The translations under genes were made by a program, and so were the position numbers. The notes beneath the pieces are model-generated. The model ran no database searches and had not been told where the DNA came from. It was given only the letters and a program-made list of their open reading frames with translations. Below are positions 23,294 through 28,841 of a DNA stretch of 28,841 bases, in pieces. The DNA comes from a virus. Position 1 is the stretch's first letter, and each line of letters begins with the position of its first letter. The stretch lies in IMG/VR virus record IMGVR_UViG_3300031673_000354, positions 1 through 28,841 of that record. One strand, written 5' to 3'.

Positions 23294-24702
23294 GTTTTAA
23301 ATTTTAGTCGTGATATAATTCCTGAGGCCAACAGGGTTGTAAATGTACCGGCCAGTATCCAGGGAAGATGATTGCCAAATTTGCCAATGGCAAACATCGG
23401 TACCCCCAGGACTATTGAAATCAAAATGCCGTAAAATAAGCCCTTCTCACTCATCCTGATTTTTAAGATAGCGTAGATAGTCGGAAGGAGTACAGACGAT
23501 CTCAGAGTCCCGTAAAGTAGCCACAAGTACAAAATTTTGATACCTGGTATGTTGGCTATACATATTGCCAGGATAGTAACCAGTACCATTGCCATTCTGG
23601 CAATAACTACCGGCTTAACCTTCCTGTTAATATTTCTCTCCTGGATCCTCACGGCAATATCATGTCCAACCACTGAGGACACGGCACATATCACAGAATC
23701 ACAGGTTGATATCAGCCCGGAAAGGATCATAAACATGAAAAGCACAAGGATTAATCTACTTGGTGTGATCATCATAAGGCCTTGGACATTGGTTAACTGT
23801 GTATCCACATTCACAGCCCCGCTACCGGCATAAATAAATCCCAGGGTGGACAGAACTATGGGTACTATCCCAAAGATCCAGGAGGCATGAAGAAAACTTT
23901 TCTTGACATCCTTCTTCTTGATGGACCATACCCGCTGCCAGAACATTTGATCACCAAAGGGGCCGGAGAATAATCCCACCGTTGCCGGTATCCCAAAGGA
24001 AAGGAACACCAGCCACCCCGTTTTACCAAATAAATTATCAAAGGTTCCGCTCGATCCACCCAGGCCCTTAACCAGGTCACCGGAATGGCCCAATATCGGT
24101 GGAAGGATCAATACCAGTACTAAAATTATCCATGCCATTTGCCATAGGTCAGTCATTATACTGGCCTTTATACCCCTAAGGTATGTATAGACAAATGGGA
24201 TAACAGCCATTGCCAGGGTAGTCCAGAAAAACGGGATCCCTGTCAATTTATGCAGAATTGCTCCACCGGCTAACAATTGAACGGCAAAGGAGCAAATCTG
24301 TAAACCGAATGACTCCACCAGGTAGAGGTTATGAGTCCGGTTTGAGTAAGAAGTCCGGATATGATCCGAGAAGGTCCACCCCTCAGGAACCATGTTCCGC
24401 ATCCTGGTAGCAAAAAAACCGAATACTGCCAGGCAGAGAATGTTTGGAACCGTAAACCAGAACACCCCTGCAATCCCTTGCGTAAATGCCTTCTCAGACG
24501 CAATGAATAAAGCGGGTGCCCATATCCAGGTGGCTGCGATGGAGAAGGCTGCCGGCCATCCTGATACAGTGCGGTTCGCTACAAGAAAACTCAGCTTCGT
24601 GCGAATTTTGTCACGATAGCTGTACAGGTATGCTAAAACCATGACCATAGCAAAGTATGATACAATAATCAGCCATCCCTGCGAACTTGAAAAAACCTGC
24701 AT
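23290..24702 (-). CDS. Sodium:solute symporter family (SSS/SLC5-like) transporter
   Basis: This 470-residue, very hydrophobic protein has about 12-13 predicted membrane helices, starting with GWLIIVSYFAMVMVLAYLY. The helix-1/2 region TVSGWPAAFSIAATWIWAPALFIASEKAF and the segment GIAGVFWFTVPN resemble SSS-family transporters of the Dur3/PutP type. The helix-8-type block LSGLISTCDSVICAVSSVVGHDI carries Ser/Thr residues where sodium is bound in this family. It should act in the inner membrane as an Na+-coupled importer. The substrate cannot be read from the sequence. The full length and intact core argue against decay. It is preceded by a candidate promoter and coupled to a barrel-like gene, and is very unusual next to phage terminase genes. 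Confidence 0.82.
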   Translation of the reverse strand: MQVFSSSQGWLIIVSYFAMVMVLAYLYSYRDKIRTKLSFLVANRTVSGWPAAFSIAATWIWAPALFIASEKAFTQGIAGVFWFTVPNILCLAVFGFFATRMRNMVPEGWTFSDHIRTSYSNRTHNLYLVESFGLQICSFAVQLLAGGAILHKLTGIPFFWTTLAMAVIPFVYTYLRGIKASIMTDLWQMAWIILVLVLILPPILGHSGDLVKGLGGSSGTFDNLFGKTGWLVFLSFGIPATVGLFSGPFGDQMFWQRVWSIKKKDVKKSFLHASWIFGIVPIVLSTLGFIYAGSGAVNVDTQLTNVQGLMMITPSRLILVLFMFMILSGLISTCDSVICAVSSVVGHDIAVRIQERNINRKVKPVVIARMAMVLVTILAICIANIPGIKILYLWLLYGTLRSSVLLPTIYAILKIRMSEKGLFYGILISIVLGVPMFAIGKFGNHLPWILAGTFTTLLASGIISRLKFKT

Positions 24703-24766
24703 AATTAAAATGGATTAGGTGAATAAAAACCGAAATCGCTTTTTAACGATCCCGGCATTGAATAAA

Positions 24767-24795
24767 CAAATATAATGAATTACAGGAAATTCAAA
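24767..24795 (-). promoter_or_regulatory. Candidate Bacteroidota promoter for transport cassette
   Basis: On the minus strand TTTG (24795-24792) is followed after 17 bases by TATATTTG (24774-24767), an exact match to the Bacteroidota TAnnTTTG -7 box. It lies 65 bases before the symporter start, in the largest gap of this area (77 bases). The -33 element overlaps the end of the DUF1367-like gene. The match is by eye only. Confidence 0.45.
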
Positions 24796-25214
24796 ATCTC
24801 CTGTTCAAATTCCTCCTTGTCCATGTCCCGCAAAAAATATTTTAATCCAATGTCCAGGGTACGGGAATAAAATTCTTCGAATGCATAATCATCCATTGCC
24901 CCAAATGATATTGACTTCGGGATCTGTACCTCGGTGCCATCCGGAAGGAAACTTACATCGAAATGCCCGGCCAGGATCTTAATTGCCACCAGGAGGGAGT
25001 CCCTGGTAGGATACCTGTCAGCAAGTTCTTCGTGCAAACAGTGATGGAAACATCTAATCATGGCAAAATACTTCTTATGAAAGCCGTAATTCCGGGGCCT
25101 GGTGACGACAGCCTTGACAGTTTCCCCAACCTTTATGCGCTTGGCCAGGTCAAAGTCAGTACCATAAGCCGGGATGAACCGGCCAAAATCATCCTTTGTC
25201 AAGTAAAGATCCAT
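24780..25214 (-). CDS. DUF1367-like protein
   Basis: I choose the ATG at 25214 (MDLYLTKDDFGRFIPA), which aligns with the usual start of this family; a longer frame begins at 25241. The product is 144 residues. Its N-terminus (GRFIPAYGTDFDLAKRIKVGETVKAVVTRPRNYGFHKKYFAMI) matches the DUF1367 pattern, where a 'lkvGe.....~~RPRN..FHrKfFAl' core is typical, and an IPKSISFGAMDDYAFEEFY block near the C-terminus follows. DUF1367 genes are common in phage replication/recombination regions and often lie close to NinB-type genes; their activity is unknown to me. The start overlaps the preceding cysteine-rich gene by 16 bases. Confidence 0.75.
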   Translation of the reverse strand: MDLYLTKDDFGRFIPAYGTDFDLAKRIKVGETVKAVVTRPRNYGFHKKYFAMIRCFHHCLHEELADRYPTRDSLLVAIKILAGHFDVSFLPDGTEVQIPKSISFGAMDDYAFEEFYSRTLDIGLKYFLRDMDKEEFEQEILNFL

Positions 25215-25618
25215 ATCAAGACACAAAAAATTATTGAACATAAAACGATAGTACCGAGCATAAGGTTATGCCTACCCTCCTGGTTATTGAGCATCCTTTC
25301 TTCCAGCTTGATCTTTTCCTGGCATTCTGTATTAGGTATAAACTTTGAGCATGCCGGCCACTTCAGCCGGTGGTCCGTCTGACCTCCCCTGGTGCATCCC
25401 CTTAGGTGACACTTATAGTACACCCGGCCATGATAGCCGGTCTTAATCAAGTAATCACATTCCTTGCAGATCCTCCCGGGGGTGGAGCCTAATTTCAGCA
25501 TTGGGTTTATAAGCCATACACCCCACTTATTACGCTGGTGTGTGCCATACCTACCGAACTTTACCGGGTAATCAATCACCGGGTTTCCGAACAGGTACCT
25601 TTGTTGAGTTGAGTTCAT
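25199..25618 (-). CDS. Cysteine-rich zinc-type protein with C-terminal membrane helix
   Basis: The ATG at 25618 (MNSTQQRYLFGNP) is preferred over a TTG four codons upstream. The 139-residue protein contains GRICKECDYLIKTGYHGRVYYKCHLRGCTRGGQTDHRLKWPACSKF. The C-x2-C, later C and final C, with 'YyKC.lrg.t.G..TDhR..WPAC.kF', is a zinc-binding-like motif I know from many uncharacterised phage proteins. Unlike those, this one ends in a hydrophobic helix (LMLGTIVLCSIIFCVLIWIF) that should insert into a membrane. The 5' end overlaps the previous gene by 47 bases. The role is unknown; the membrane anchor is an unusual addition. Confidence 0.7.
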   Translation of the reverse strand: MNSTQQRYLFGNPVIDYPVKFGRYGTHQRNKWGVWLINPMLKLGSTPGRICKECDYLIKTGYHGRVYYKCHLRGCTRGGQTDHRLKWPACSKFIPNTECQEKIKLEERMLNNQEGRHNLMLGTIVLCSIIFCVLIWIFT

Positions 25619-25832
25619 TGAGTAATTCAATTACGGTTTCCAGACAAGTGTTATTCCAGATGATATTATCCCCTGAGGAAAAAACATACTGCCTCCACTT
25701 AGGGTAATATTCCAGCCACCCAATAACATCACTGGATGACTTATTGAATATAAGATGAGACTCCGAATCCTTATGCCTGGGTTCCGGAACCTCAATTATT
25801 CTTATGTACTTATTCTGCTTAACCACCTTCAT
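25572..25832 (-). CDS. Hypothetical protein with 'WRQYVF' motif
   Basis: An 86-residue protein. The segment DVIGWLEYYPKWRQYVFSSGDNIIWNNTCLETVIELLNELN fits a small domain widespread in phages and mobile elements ('lG.i.yyp.WrqY.f.p.....~n..CL.di..fi..LN'), whose biochemical function is not known to me. It starts inside the stop of the upstream membrane-protein gene (ATGA). No membrane segment or nucleotide-binding motif is present. Confidence 0.7.
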   Translation of the reverse strand: MKVVKQNKYIRIIEVPEPRHKDSESHLIFNKSSSDVIGWLEYYPKWRQYVFSSGDNIIWNNTCLETVIELLNELNSTKVPVRKPGD

Positions 25833-26062
25833 CGTACTTGAGTTTGAAGGAAGTCGATTTTATCCTGTAACTCTTGGTTCTTTTCCATATACCAGCCCTC
25901 CCACATAATCCCCCTGGCAATGAATAGCATCATTATCCCGAGGAACCCACTGACATTTACCGTTCCTTTAGAGATAATGTAATACGCTAATAAGCCTATT
26001 GTTACTATTAAAACTATCGTGGATACCGGTGACCACTTGAAGTAAATCATTCTCATTTTCAT
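25829..26062 (-). CDS. Small membrane protein
   Basis: This 77-residue protein has a basic N-terminus (MKMRMIYFKW), a first membrane helix (STIVLIVTIGLLAYYIIS) and a second helix (FLGIMMLFIARGIMWEGW) joined by a short GTVNVS turn, then a charged helical tail (MEKNQELQDKIDFLQTQVR). Two helices plus a soluble coiled tail is compatible with a holin-like or exclusion protein, but there is no endolysin near it and the neighbours are early-type genes, so I do not assign either. ATGA coupling links it to the next gene. Confidence 0.65.
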   Translation of the reverse strand: MKMRMIYFKWSPVSTIVLIVTIGLLAYYIISKGTVNVSGFLGIMMLFIARGIMWEGWYMEKNQELQDKIDFLQTQVR

Positions 26063-26073
26063 CTCAAAGTATT

Positions 26074-26601
26074 TTAATTAAATCTGGCAAGTTGTCTGCC
26101 GTTAATTACGTTGTTTATAGTAACATAGTGTACATCATATTCCTTCGCAAGCGCAACCTGTGTTGCTCCGGACTCATATCTTTTCTTTATCGTCAATATA
26201 TCATTCAGCGTCAACTTAGAATTCTTAAATCCTATTTTTCTTTTCGTTTCTTCGGGGTGCTTCTTTCCTAAATGGGGCTTAATACCCAAAACCTCAACCA
26301 TATGTTTACTGTTTTCAGAATGAGTACACCACTCCAAATTCTCAATCTTATTATTTAGTTTATTCCCATCTTTATGATTAATACATTGTTTATTATCTGG
26401 GTTAGGCACAAAAGCTAATGCAACAAGCCTGTGTACAGTTTTTAACTTCTTAATTCCATCTTTACTCAAGTTCACCACACAATAACCGATTCTTGTTGTT
26501 GCTATTTTTCTTATTCGTTGTCTTTTAAGGCTCTTTATTCTACCTAAATTTGACACAAGATAAAGTCCTTCATACCCCTTAATATTTTTCCAGGTTTCCA
26601 T
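26074..26601 (-). CDS. HNH homing endonuclease (NUMOD4-HNH)
   Basis: I start at the ATG at 26601, where the domain begins (METWKNIKGYEGLYLVSNLGRIKSL, NUMOD4-like). The in-frame upstream extension of 51 codons crosses a candidate promoter and does not look like this family. The 175-residue product has an HNH_3-like core at ~57-98 (VHRLVALAFVPNPDNKQCINHKDGNKLNN, then IENLEWCTHSEN) with the catalytic H and N residues intact. A C-terminal helix-turn-helix (LTIKKRYESGATQVALAKEYDVHYVTINNVING, ~137-169) follows. These are mobile, free-standing endonucleases common in phages. It should cut related genomes lacking it. It lies in the AT-rich island. Confidence 0.9.
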   Translation of the reverse strand: METWKNIKGYEGLYLVSNLGRIKSLKRQRIRKIATTRIGYCVVNLSKDGIKKLKTVHRLVALAFVPNPDNKQCINHKDGNKLNNKIENLEWCTHSENSKHMVEVLGIKPHLGKKHPEETKRKIGFKNSKLTLNDILTIKKRYESGATQVALAKEYDVHYVTINNVINGRQLARFN

Positions 26602-26729
26602 AATAAAAGAACCGGACTTAGGATGCTTAACGGTTGCAATGCAGAAACCGCTCCATACAGTTTCCTGCATGAAATCCATATCCGGTATTTTTTCAAATTG
26701 ATATTTGCATTGCATTTGATTAAGCACTG

Positions 26730-26760
26730 TAAATATAATAAAAATCACTGTCATTTCAAA
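26730..26760 (-). promoter_or_regulatory. Candidate promoter upstream of the HNH gene
   Basis: On the minus strand TTTG (26760-26757), 19 bases, then TATATTTA (26737-26730). The -7 element differs from TAnnTTTG only in the last base. It sits in a 171-base gap between two genes, inside the extension I reject as coding. The remainder of the gap (26602-26729) encodes an open but unrecognised stretch. Confidence 0.3.
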
Positions 26761-26772
26761 GCTGAATTTTGT

Positions 26773-26988
26773 CTATTCTGTTTTATCGGTTATTAATTTA
26801 TTTACTTTGAGTAATTCACAATTAGGGAAACTCGCATCATAATTTCTTTGTCCTTCTGCAATTTCTCTGGCGAATTGGAGGATTAAATCAGTATATCGTT
26901 TTAATGTAGCTTCTGCAAATGGATTTCTCGGTTGTACACCACTTATTTTTTCAGCGATTTCTGTTGCTTTCTTTTCTATTTCATTCAT
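26773..26988 (-). CDS. Hypothetical small protein (MNEI-start cassette)
   Basis: This 71-residue helical protein (EKKATEIAEKISGVQPRNPF, YTDLILQFAREIAEGQRNYDASFPNCELL) starts with the repeated AGCCATGAATGAAAT element shared by four gene starts here. It ends with ATAACCGATAAAACAGAATAG, nearly identical to a sequence at 27646-27665. It overlaps the MazG-like gene by 8 bases. No known family. Confidence 0.6.
   Translation of the reverse strand: MNEIEKKATEIAEKISGVQPRNPFAEATLKRYTDLILQFAREIAEGQRNYDASFPNCELLKVNKLITDKTE
26774..26793 (-). repeat. 3' boundary repeat, copy 1
   Basis: Coding-strand ATAACCGATAAAACAGAATA at the end of the 71-residue gene. It matches 27646-27665 with a single mismatch (G/A). 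Confidence 0.7.
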
Positions 26989-26992
26989 GGCT
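26978..26992 (-). repeat. 5' boundary repeat AGCCATGAATGAAAT, copy 1 of 4
   Basis: Exact 15-base match to the starts at 27255-27269, 27664-27678 and 27995-28009. It contains the ATG and the first codons (MNEI) of the 71-residue gene. Confidence 0.8.
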
Positions 26993-27265
26993 TTCGTTTA
27001 ATTTATCAAAAATCATCATGGCAAAATTTGCAACATCGGCACACTCTTCTTGAATCTCCCTATTTGATTTTTTTCTTTCTACGGCATCATTTAGTTCTAC
27101 TAACTCATCATATATCCTTGTAAGCAACCAATCCACCGAACACCGCTTCCAAGTTCTTCCTTTACCATCAGGATTCATTTCTTTGCTTTCCTTGAATTTA
27201 TTTTTATCAAGTTTATATTGCATAAGTTGTGCAAATTTCAATACAGATTTACTAATTTCATTCAT
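26981..27265 (-). CDS. MazG-like nucleotide pyrophosphohydrolase
   Basis: I use the ATG at 27265 (MNEISKSVLKFAQLMQ), which lies in the repeated start element; a longer frame would begin inside the upstream small gene. The 94-residue product has the all-alpha NTP-PPase signature: IYDELVELNDAVERKK supplies the E-x2-E helix and EIQEECADVANFAMMIFDKL supplies the E-x2-D helix, the metal-binding acidic residues. MazG-like enzymes hydrolyse (d)NTPs or alarmone-type nucleotides to monophosphates and are frequent in phage early regions. The protein is short but the core is complete. Substrate not determined. Confidence 0.75.
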   Translation of the reverse strand: MNEISKSVLKFAQLMQYKLDKNKFKESKEMNPDGKGRTWKRCSVDWLLTRIYDELVELNDAVERKKSNREIQEECADVANFAMMIFDKLNESHE

Positions 27266-27269
27266 GGCT
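27255..27269 (-). repeat. 5' boundary repeat, copy 2 of 4
   Basis: AGCCATGAATGAAAT at the start of the MazG-like gene; an exact match to the other three copies. Confidence 0.8.
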
Positions 27270-27275
27270 CTATTT

Positions 27276-27419
27276 TTACACGATTTTGTTGTCAATAGCT
27301 TCGGCAAGTAAAAGAATAGCATCCCTGAGCCTCTTATCTACATTGTAGGATGTTTCACTTGCAAGTATAAGCCTGTGGTCAGGATTGATGATTTTTTCAA
27401 TCGCCTTTTTAATTGTCAT
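27276..27419 (-). CDS. Small hypothetical protein
   Basis: A 47-residue frame between two better-supported genes. Product: MTIKKAIEKIINPDHRLIL..., ending in RDAILLLAEAIDNKIV. It is helical and amphipathic and fits the gap exactly, with 10 bases before the next start. I recognise no family. Evidence is placement and coding-like composition only. Confidence 0.5.
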   Translation of the reverse strand: MTIKKAIEKIINPDHRLILASETSYNVDKRLRDAILLLAEAIDNKIV

Positions 27420-27426
27420 TTCTTAT

Positions 27427-27642
27427 CTATTTTAAGTATTCAGTGTACCAATCTTCAAAGGATTTATTTATATTTAAAACGGTATAAGCATTTAATACAC
27501 CTGCTTTATATCCCGCTTTAGCATGTTCCTTTGCATAGGATTCTATCCAGTCAATAAGTTCTGACCTAAATGTAGGATAGGGTTCGGGCCAATTCGATTT
27601 ATCTCCCATTTTTTCATTTAAAAATTCTTCTGCTGTTTTCAT
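27427..27642 (-). CDS. Hypothetical small protein
   Basis: This 71-residue protein (MKTAEEFLNEKMGDKSNWPEPY, then ELIDWIESYAKEHAKAGYKAGVL, ending SFEDWYTEYLK) is acidic and helical, with a Trp-rich C-terminus. Similar short 'KTAEEFL..K' openings occur in uncharacterised proteins of Bacteroidota and their phages. Directly upstream lies the collapsed boundary sequence at 27645-27678. No function can be named. Confidence 0.6.
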   Translation of the reverse strand: MKTAEEFLNEKMGDKSNWPEPYPTFRSELIDWIESYAKEHAKAGYKAGVLNAYTVLNINKSFEDWYTEYLK

Positions 27643-27644
27643 CT

Positions 27645-27674
27645 TTATTCTGTTTTATTGGTTATTTCATTCAT
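27645..27674 (-). pseudogene. Collapsed 9-codon remnant made of both boundary repeats
   Basis: ATGAATGAAATAACCAATAA AACAGAATAA (split here for display) encodes MNEITNKTE and stop. Its 5' half is the repeated start element and its 3' half is the 20-base end element of the 26773-26988 gene. It therefore looks like a gene whose body was deleted between its ends. Alternatively it is only a junction with leader function. Confidence 0.45.
27646..27665 (-). repeat. 3' boundary repeat, copy 2
   Basis: ATAACCAATAAAACAGAATA, one mismatch from 26774-26793. It overlaps the adjoining 5' element by two bases. Confidence 0.7.
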
Positions 27675-27678
27675 GGCT
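27664..27678 (-). repeat. 5' boundary repeat, copy 3 of 4
   Basis: AGCCATGAATGAAAT at the end of the 112-residue gene and the start of the collapsed remnant; exact match to the other copies. Confidence 0.8.
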
Positions 27679-28005
27679 TATGGCTTTATAATATTCAGTC
27701 CAAGCTTTCATAAAGGCGATGCGGATATCTTTGTCCCACCCTTCACCTAATTCTGCCCAGGGCTTTATCTGTGCTATTTCTATTAATGTTCCATTACAAA
27801 CATTGCAATGAATATTACACACTTCTTTATTGTTTAATTTATTCCACATCATATGCATCTGTTCATAGGATTCATCTGGATGCCAATTAGGAGAGGAATT
27901 GTATGAAACTGATCCATCACTTTCGTAAAACGGAATTTTATCTATTCGATACTCATATCCCATCCACTTAGCAGAGTCTTGCCTGTATTGCTGTATTTCA
28001 TTCAT
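27667..28005 (-). CDS. Hypothetical protein with CxxHC-type motif
   Basis: This 112-residue protein starts with MNEIQQYRQDSAKWMGYEY in the fourth copy of the boundary repeat. It contains WHPDESYEQMHMMWNKLNNKEVCNIHCNVCNGTLIEI, in which C-x3-C-x2-C could bind a metal, and a C-terminal helix (IRIAFMKAWTEYYKAISHE). It starts inside the stop of the upstream cysteine-rich gene (ATGA). The opening 'Y..D...Wmgy.~' and later '...yh.~~~~lmpv'-like segment is seen in uncharacterised phage proteins. Unknown function. Confidence 0.6.
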   Translation of the reverse strand: MNEIQQYRQDSAKWMGYEYRIDKIPFYESDGSVSYNSSPNWHPDESYEQMHMMWNKLNNKEVCNIHCNVCNGTLIEIAQIKPWAELGEGWDKDIRIAFMKAWTEYYKAISHE

Positions 28006-28009
28006 GGCT
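27995..28009 (-). repeat. 5' boundary repeat, copy 4 of 4
   Basis: AGCCATGAATGAAAT at the start of the 112-residue gene; exact match to the other copies. Confidence 0.8.
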
Positions 28010-28166
28010 GTTCCTCTTTAACAATTTTCATCACTTCATCATAACTAATTCGACCCTGGTGATATTTACATCCTATTTCCTCACAAGAGCATCCTTCGCC
28101 ATGACACCTATGTTCCCACGGCTGATTAACATTACACCCATCACATAATTTTATTTTCGGTTTCAT
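28002..28166 (-). CDS. Small cysteine-rich protein
   Basis: A 54-residue frame with a Shine-Dalgarno-like AAGGAG before the ATG. It reads MKPKIKLCDGCNVNQPWEHRCHGEGCSC..., with C-x2-C followed by C-x4-C-x1-C and a further C. This is a probable zinc-binding knuckle. Its stop overlaps the next start by ATGA. No known family; it may be a small regulatory or DNA-associated protein. Confidence 0.65.
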   Translation of the reverse strand: MKPKIKLCDGCNVNQPWEHRCHGEGCSCEEIGCKYHQGRISYDEVMKIVKEEQP

Positions 28167-28216
28167 TGTTTCTCCTTAACTTTTGAATGCTATATAAATG
28201 TTCGTAATTATCCATA

Positions 28217-28444
28217 TTAATTACGTTTCATAAACCATCGTTCTAAAAAGACCTGTTTTTCTTTTTTCGTTAATAGCCAATCTATAATACTGCCTTTCCT
28301 AAAATCCAACTCAATACCGTAATCCCTAAAGATTGTAAAATGCCAAATTTCACCATTCCAAAACTTATGGAAACATGGTAGATAAAACCTTAAAGGCATC
28401 TTACCCATTTTGTATTTCCGATAGTTTAAAAACCTTAGTCTCAT
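28217..28444 (-). CDS. Hypothetical protein, basic and aromatic
   Basis: This 75-residue protein (MRLRFLNYRKYKMGKMPLRFYLPCFHKFWNGEIWHFTIF, then GIELDFRKGSIIDWLLTKKEKQVFLERW) is basic and rich in Phe, Trp and Tyr, with no signal peptide. I recognise no family. About 50 bases without a gene follow, ending in the Shine-Dalgarno of the cysteine-rich gene. It is the first gene of the AT-rich stretch. Confidence 0.55.
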   Translation of the reverse strand: MRLRFLNYRKYKMGKMPLRFYLPCFHKFWNGEIWHFTIFRDYGIELDFRKGSIIDWLLTKKEKQVFLERWFMKRN

Positions 28445-28454
28445 CTCATTGATT

Positions 28455-28670
28455 TTATTTGGATGGCTGTTTTTTGTTTTGTTTACGTATTTCCTCCAAT
28501 GAAGGTATGACTATTTTATGAGATTCCAGTAAGACTACAGCCAGGGCAACACGTAAATTATTACCTTCCTCCTTGCGTCCAGGCTTAGGCATGATGCTCC
28601 AATGTTTCCCCTTAGCCTTTATGATAACTATTACGGCCTCAATATCTTCAAGTTCAAATGGCTGTTCCAT
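28455..28670 (-). CDS. Hypothetical protein downstream of SSB
   Basis: This 71-residue protein starts two bases after the SSB stop, so it is co-transcribed with it. It contains DIEAVIVIIKAKGKHWSIMPKPGRKEEGNNLRVALAVVLLESHKIVI. This alternation of short strands with a hydrophobic helix suggests a compact alpha/beta fold. Composition is GC-richer than the genes after it. No family is recognised; an early DNA-metabolism role is only a guess from the neighbour. Confidence 0.6.
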   Translation of the reverse strand: MEQPFELEDIEAVIVIIKAKGKHWSIMPKPGRKEEGNNLRVALAVVLLESHKIVIPSLEEIRKQNKKQPSK

Positions 28671-28672
28671 GA

Positions 28673-28841
28673 TTAAAAAGGTAAATCGTCTGGTTCCTCC
28701 CCCGGGATAGATACTGAGGGTATTGGCTCTTGTCTTGGTGAGGGTCCACTGGCATGCTCCTGCAGGGGTTCTCTTTCATCAGTCTTTTTACTCAGCATTA
28801 ACATCCCATCTGCAACCACCTCAGTAGTATATCGCTTATTC
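28673..28841 (-). CDS. ssb: Single-stranded DNA-binding protein, C-terminal part
   Basis: The window edge cuts this gene; only the last 55 codons are present. The first visible residues, NKRYTTEVVADGMLMLSKK, correspond to the 'y.tEvvad.m.mL' strand at the end of the SSB OB fold. A disordered linker rich in Pro, Glu and Ser follows. The protein ends in the acidic tip EEPDDLPF, nearly identical to the DDIPF tail that binds partner proteins. The N-terminal part lies beyond the window. It protects single-stranded DNA during phage replication and recombination. Confidence 0.9.
   Translation of the reverse strand, partial: NKRYTTEVVADGMLMLSKKTDEREPLQEHASGPSPRQEPIPSVSIPGEEPDDLPF

Noticed and set aside
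24721-24755. Possible hairpin ATCG-CTTTTTAA-CGAT in the symporter leader
   Set aside because: Only four paired bases with mismatches beyond; too weak to call a terminator or riboswitch.
25829-26062. Holin assignment for the two-helix membrane protein
   Set aside because: No endolysin or spanin nearby and the location is among early-type genes; topology alone is insufficient.
28147-28215. 22-codon ORF (MDNYEHLYSIQ...) before the cysteine-rich gene
   Set aside because: Too short, overlaps the better-supported start with its own Shine-Dalgarno, and shows no pattern.
1-28841. CRISPR arrays, tRNA genes, insertion sequences and attachment sites
   Set aside because: No regularly spaced repeats, no tRNA-like CCA/T-loop pattern, no transposase and no flanking long direct repeats were seen.

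Overview
The window is a partial genome of a tailed double-stranded DNA phage or prophage, most likely a siphovirus infecting a member of the Bacteroidota. It carries terminase, portal, major capsid, ClpP-type protease, a tape measure of about 1,000 residues and a frameshifted tail chaperone, and no sheath or baseplate-wedge genes. The host assignment rests on three things. Most starts have A-rich leaders instead of Shine-Dalgarno sites. Two candidate promoters fit the Bacteroidota TTTG / TAnnTTTG pattern. The structural protein families and the signal-peptide/barrel protein also look like those of Bacteroidota and their phages. Every gene I accept is on the minus strand, so transcription runs from high to low coordinates. 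No integrase, lysis gene, replication gene or tRNA is visible, and genes run off both edges.

In transcription order, 28.8-24.8 kb is an early or accessory region. It holds the C-terminus of a single-stranded DNA-binding protein, many small unknown genes, a MazG-like protein, an HNH homing endonuclease, a small membrane protein, a cysteine-rich protein and a DUF1367-like protein. The part from about 28.4 to 26.1 kb is clearly more AT-rich and contains short repeats at gene boundaries. From 24.8 to 22.6 kb lies a two-gene transport cassette: a sodium:solute symporter and a secreted beta-barrel-like protein. It is bracketed by a candidate promoter and a perfect GC-rich hairpin, so it looks like a self-contained 'moron'. 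From 22.6 to 20.4 kb come two ParB-like proteins and a PAPS-reductase-like PP-loop enzyme, joined by ATGA overlaps and resembling an IbrB/IbrA pair.

The late region begins at 20.4 kb with small and large terminase. It continues with four unknown genes, a tail assembly chaperone with a T-run slippery site and a 90-codon -1 extension, tail completion and neck-like genes, two large tail-tip candidates and the tape measure (11.2-8.2 kb). The head module follows only after this: an HTH-like protein, a protease with a scaffold-like tail, the major capsid protein, a second structural protein, a small protein, a strong hairpin, the portal and a connector. The left end carries a DUF115-like/glycosyltransferase-like gene, a methyltransferase, a small unknown gene and two fibre-type proteins, the last cut by the window edge. 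Placing the head module after the tape measure is unusual.

Genes are packed tightly, mostly with ATGA or TAATG overlaps, and no stretch over 300 bases lacks a gene. Functions are read from motifs and remembered family patterns only; no database search was possible.
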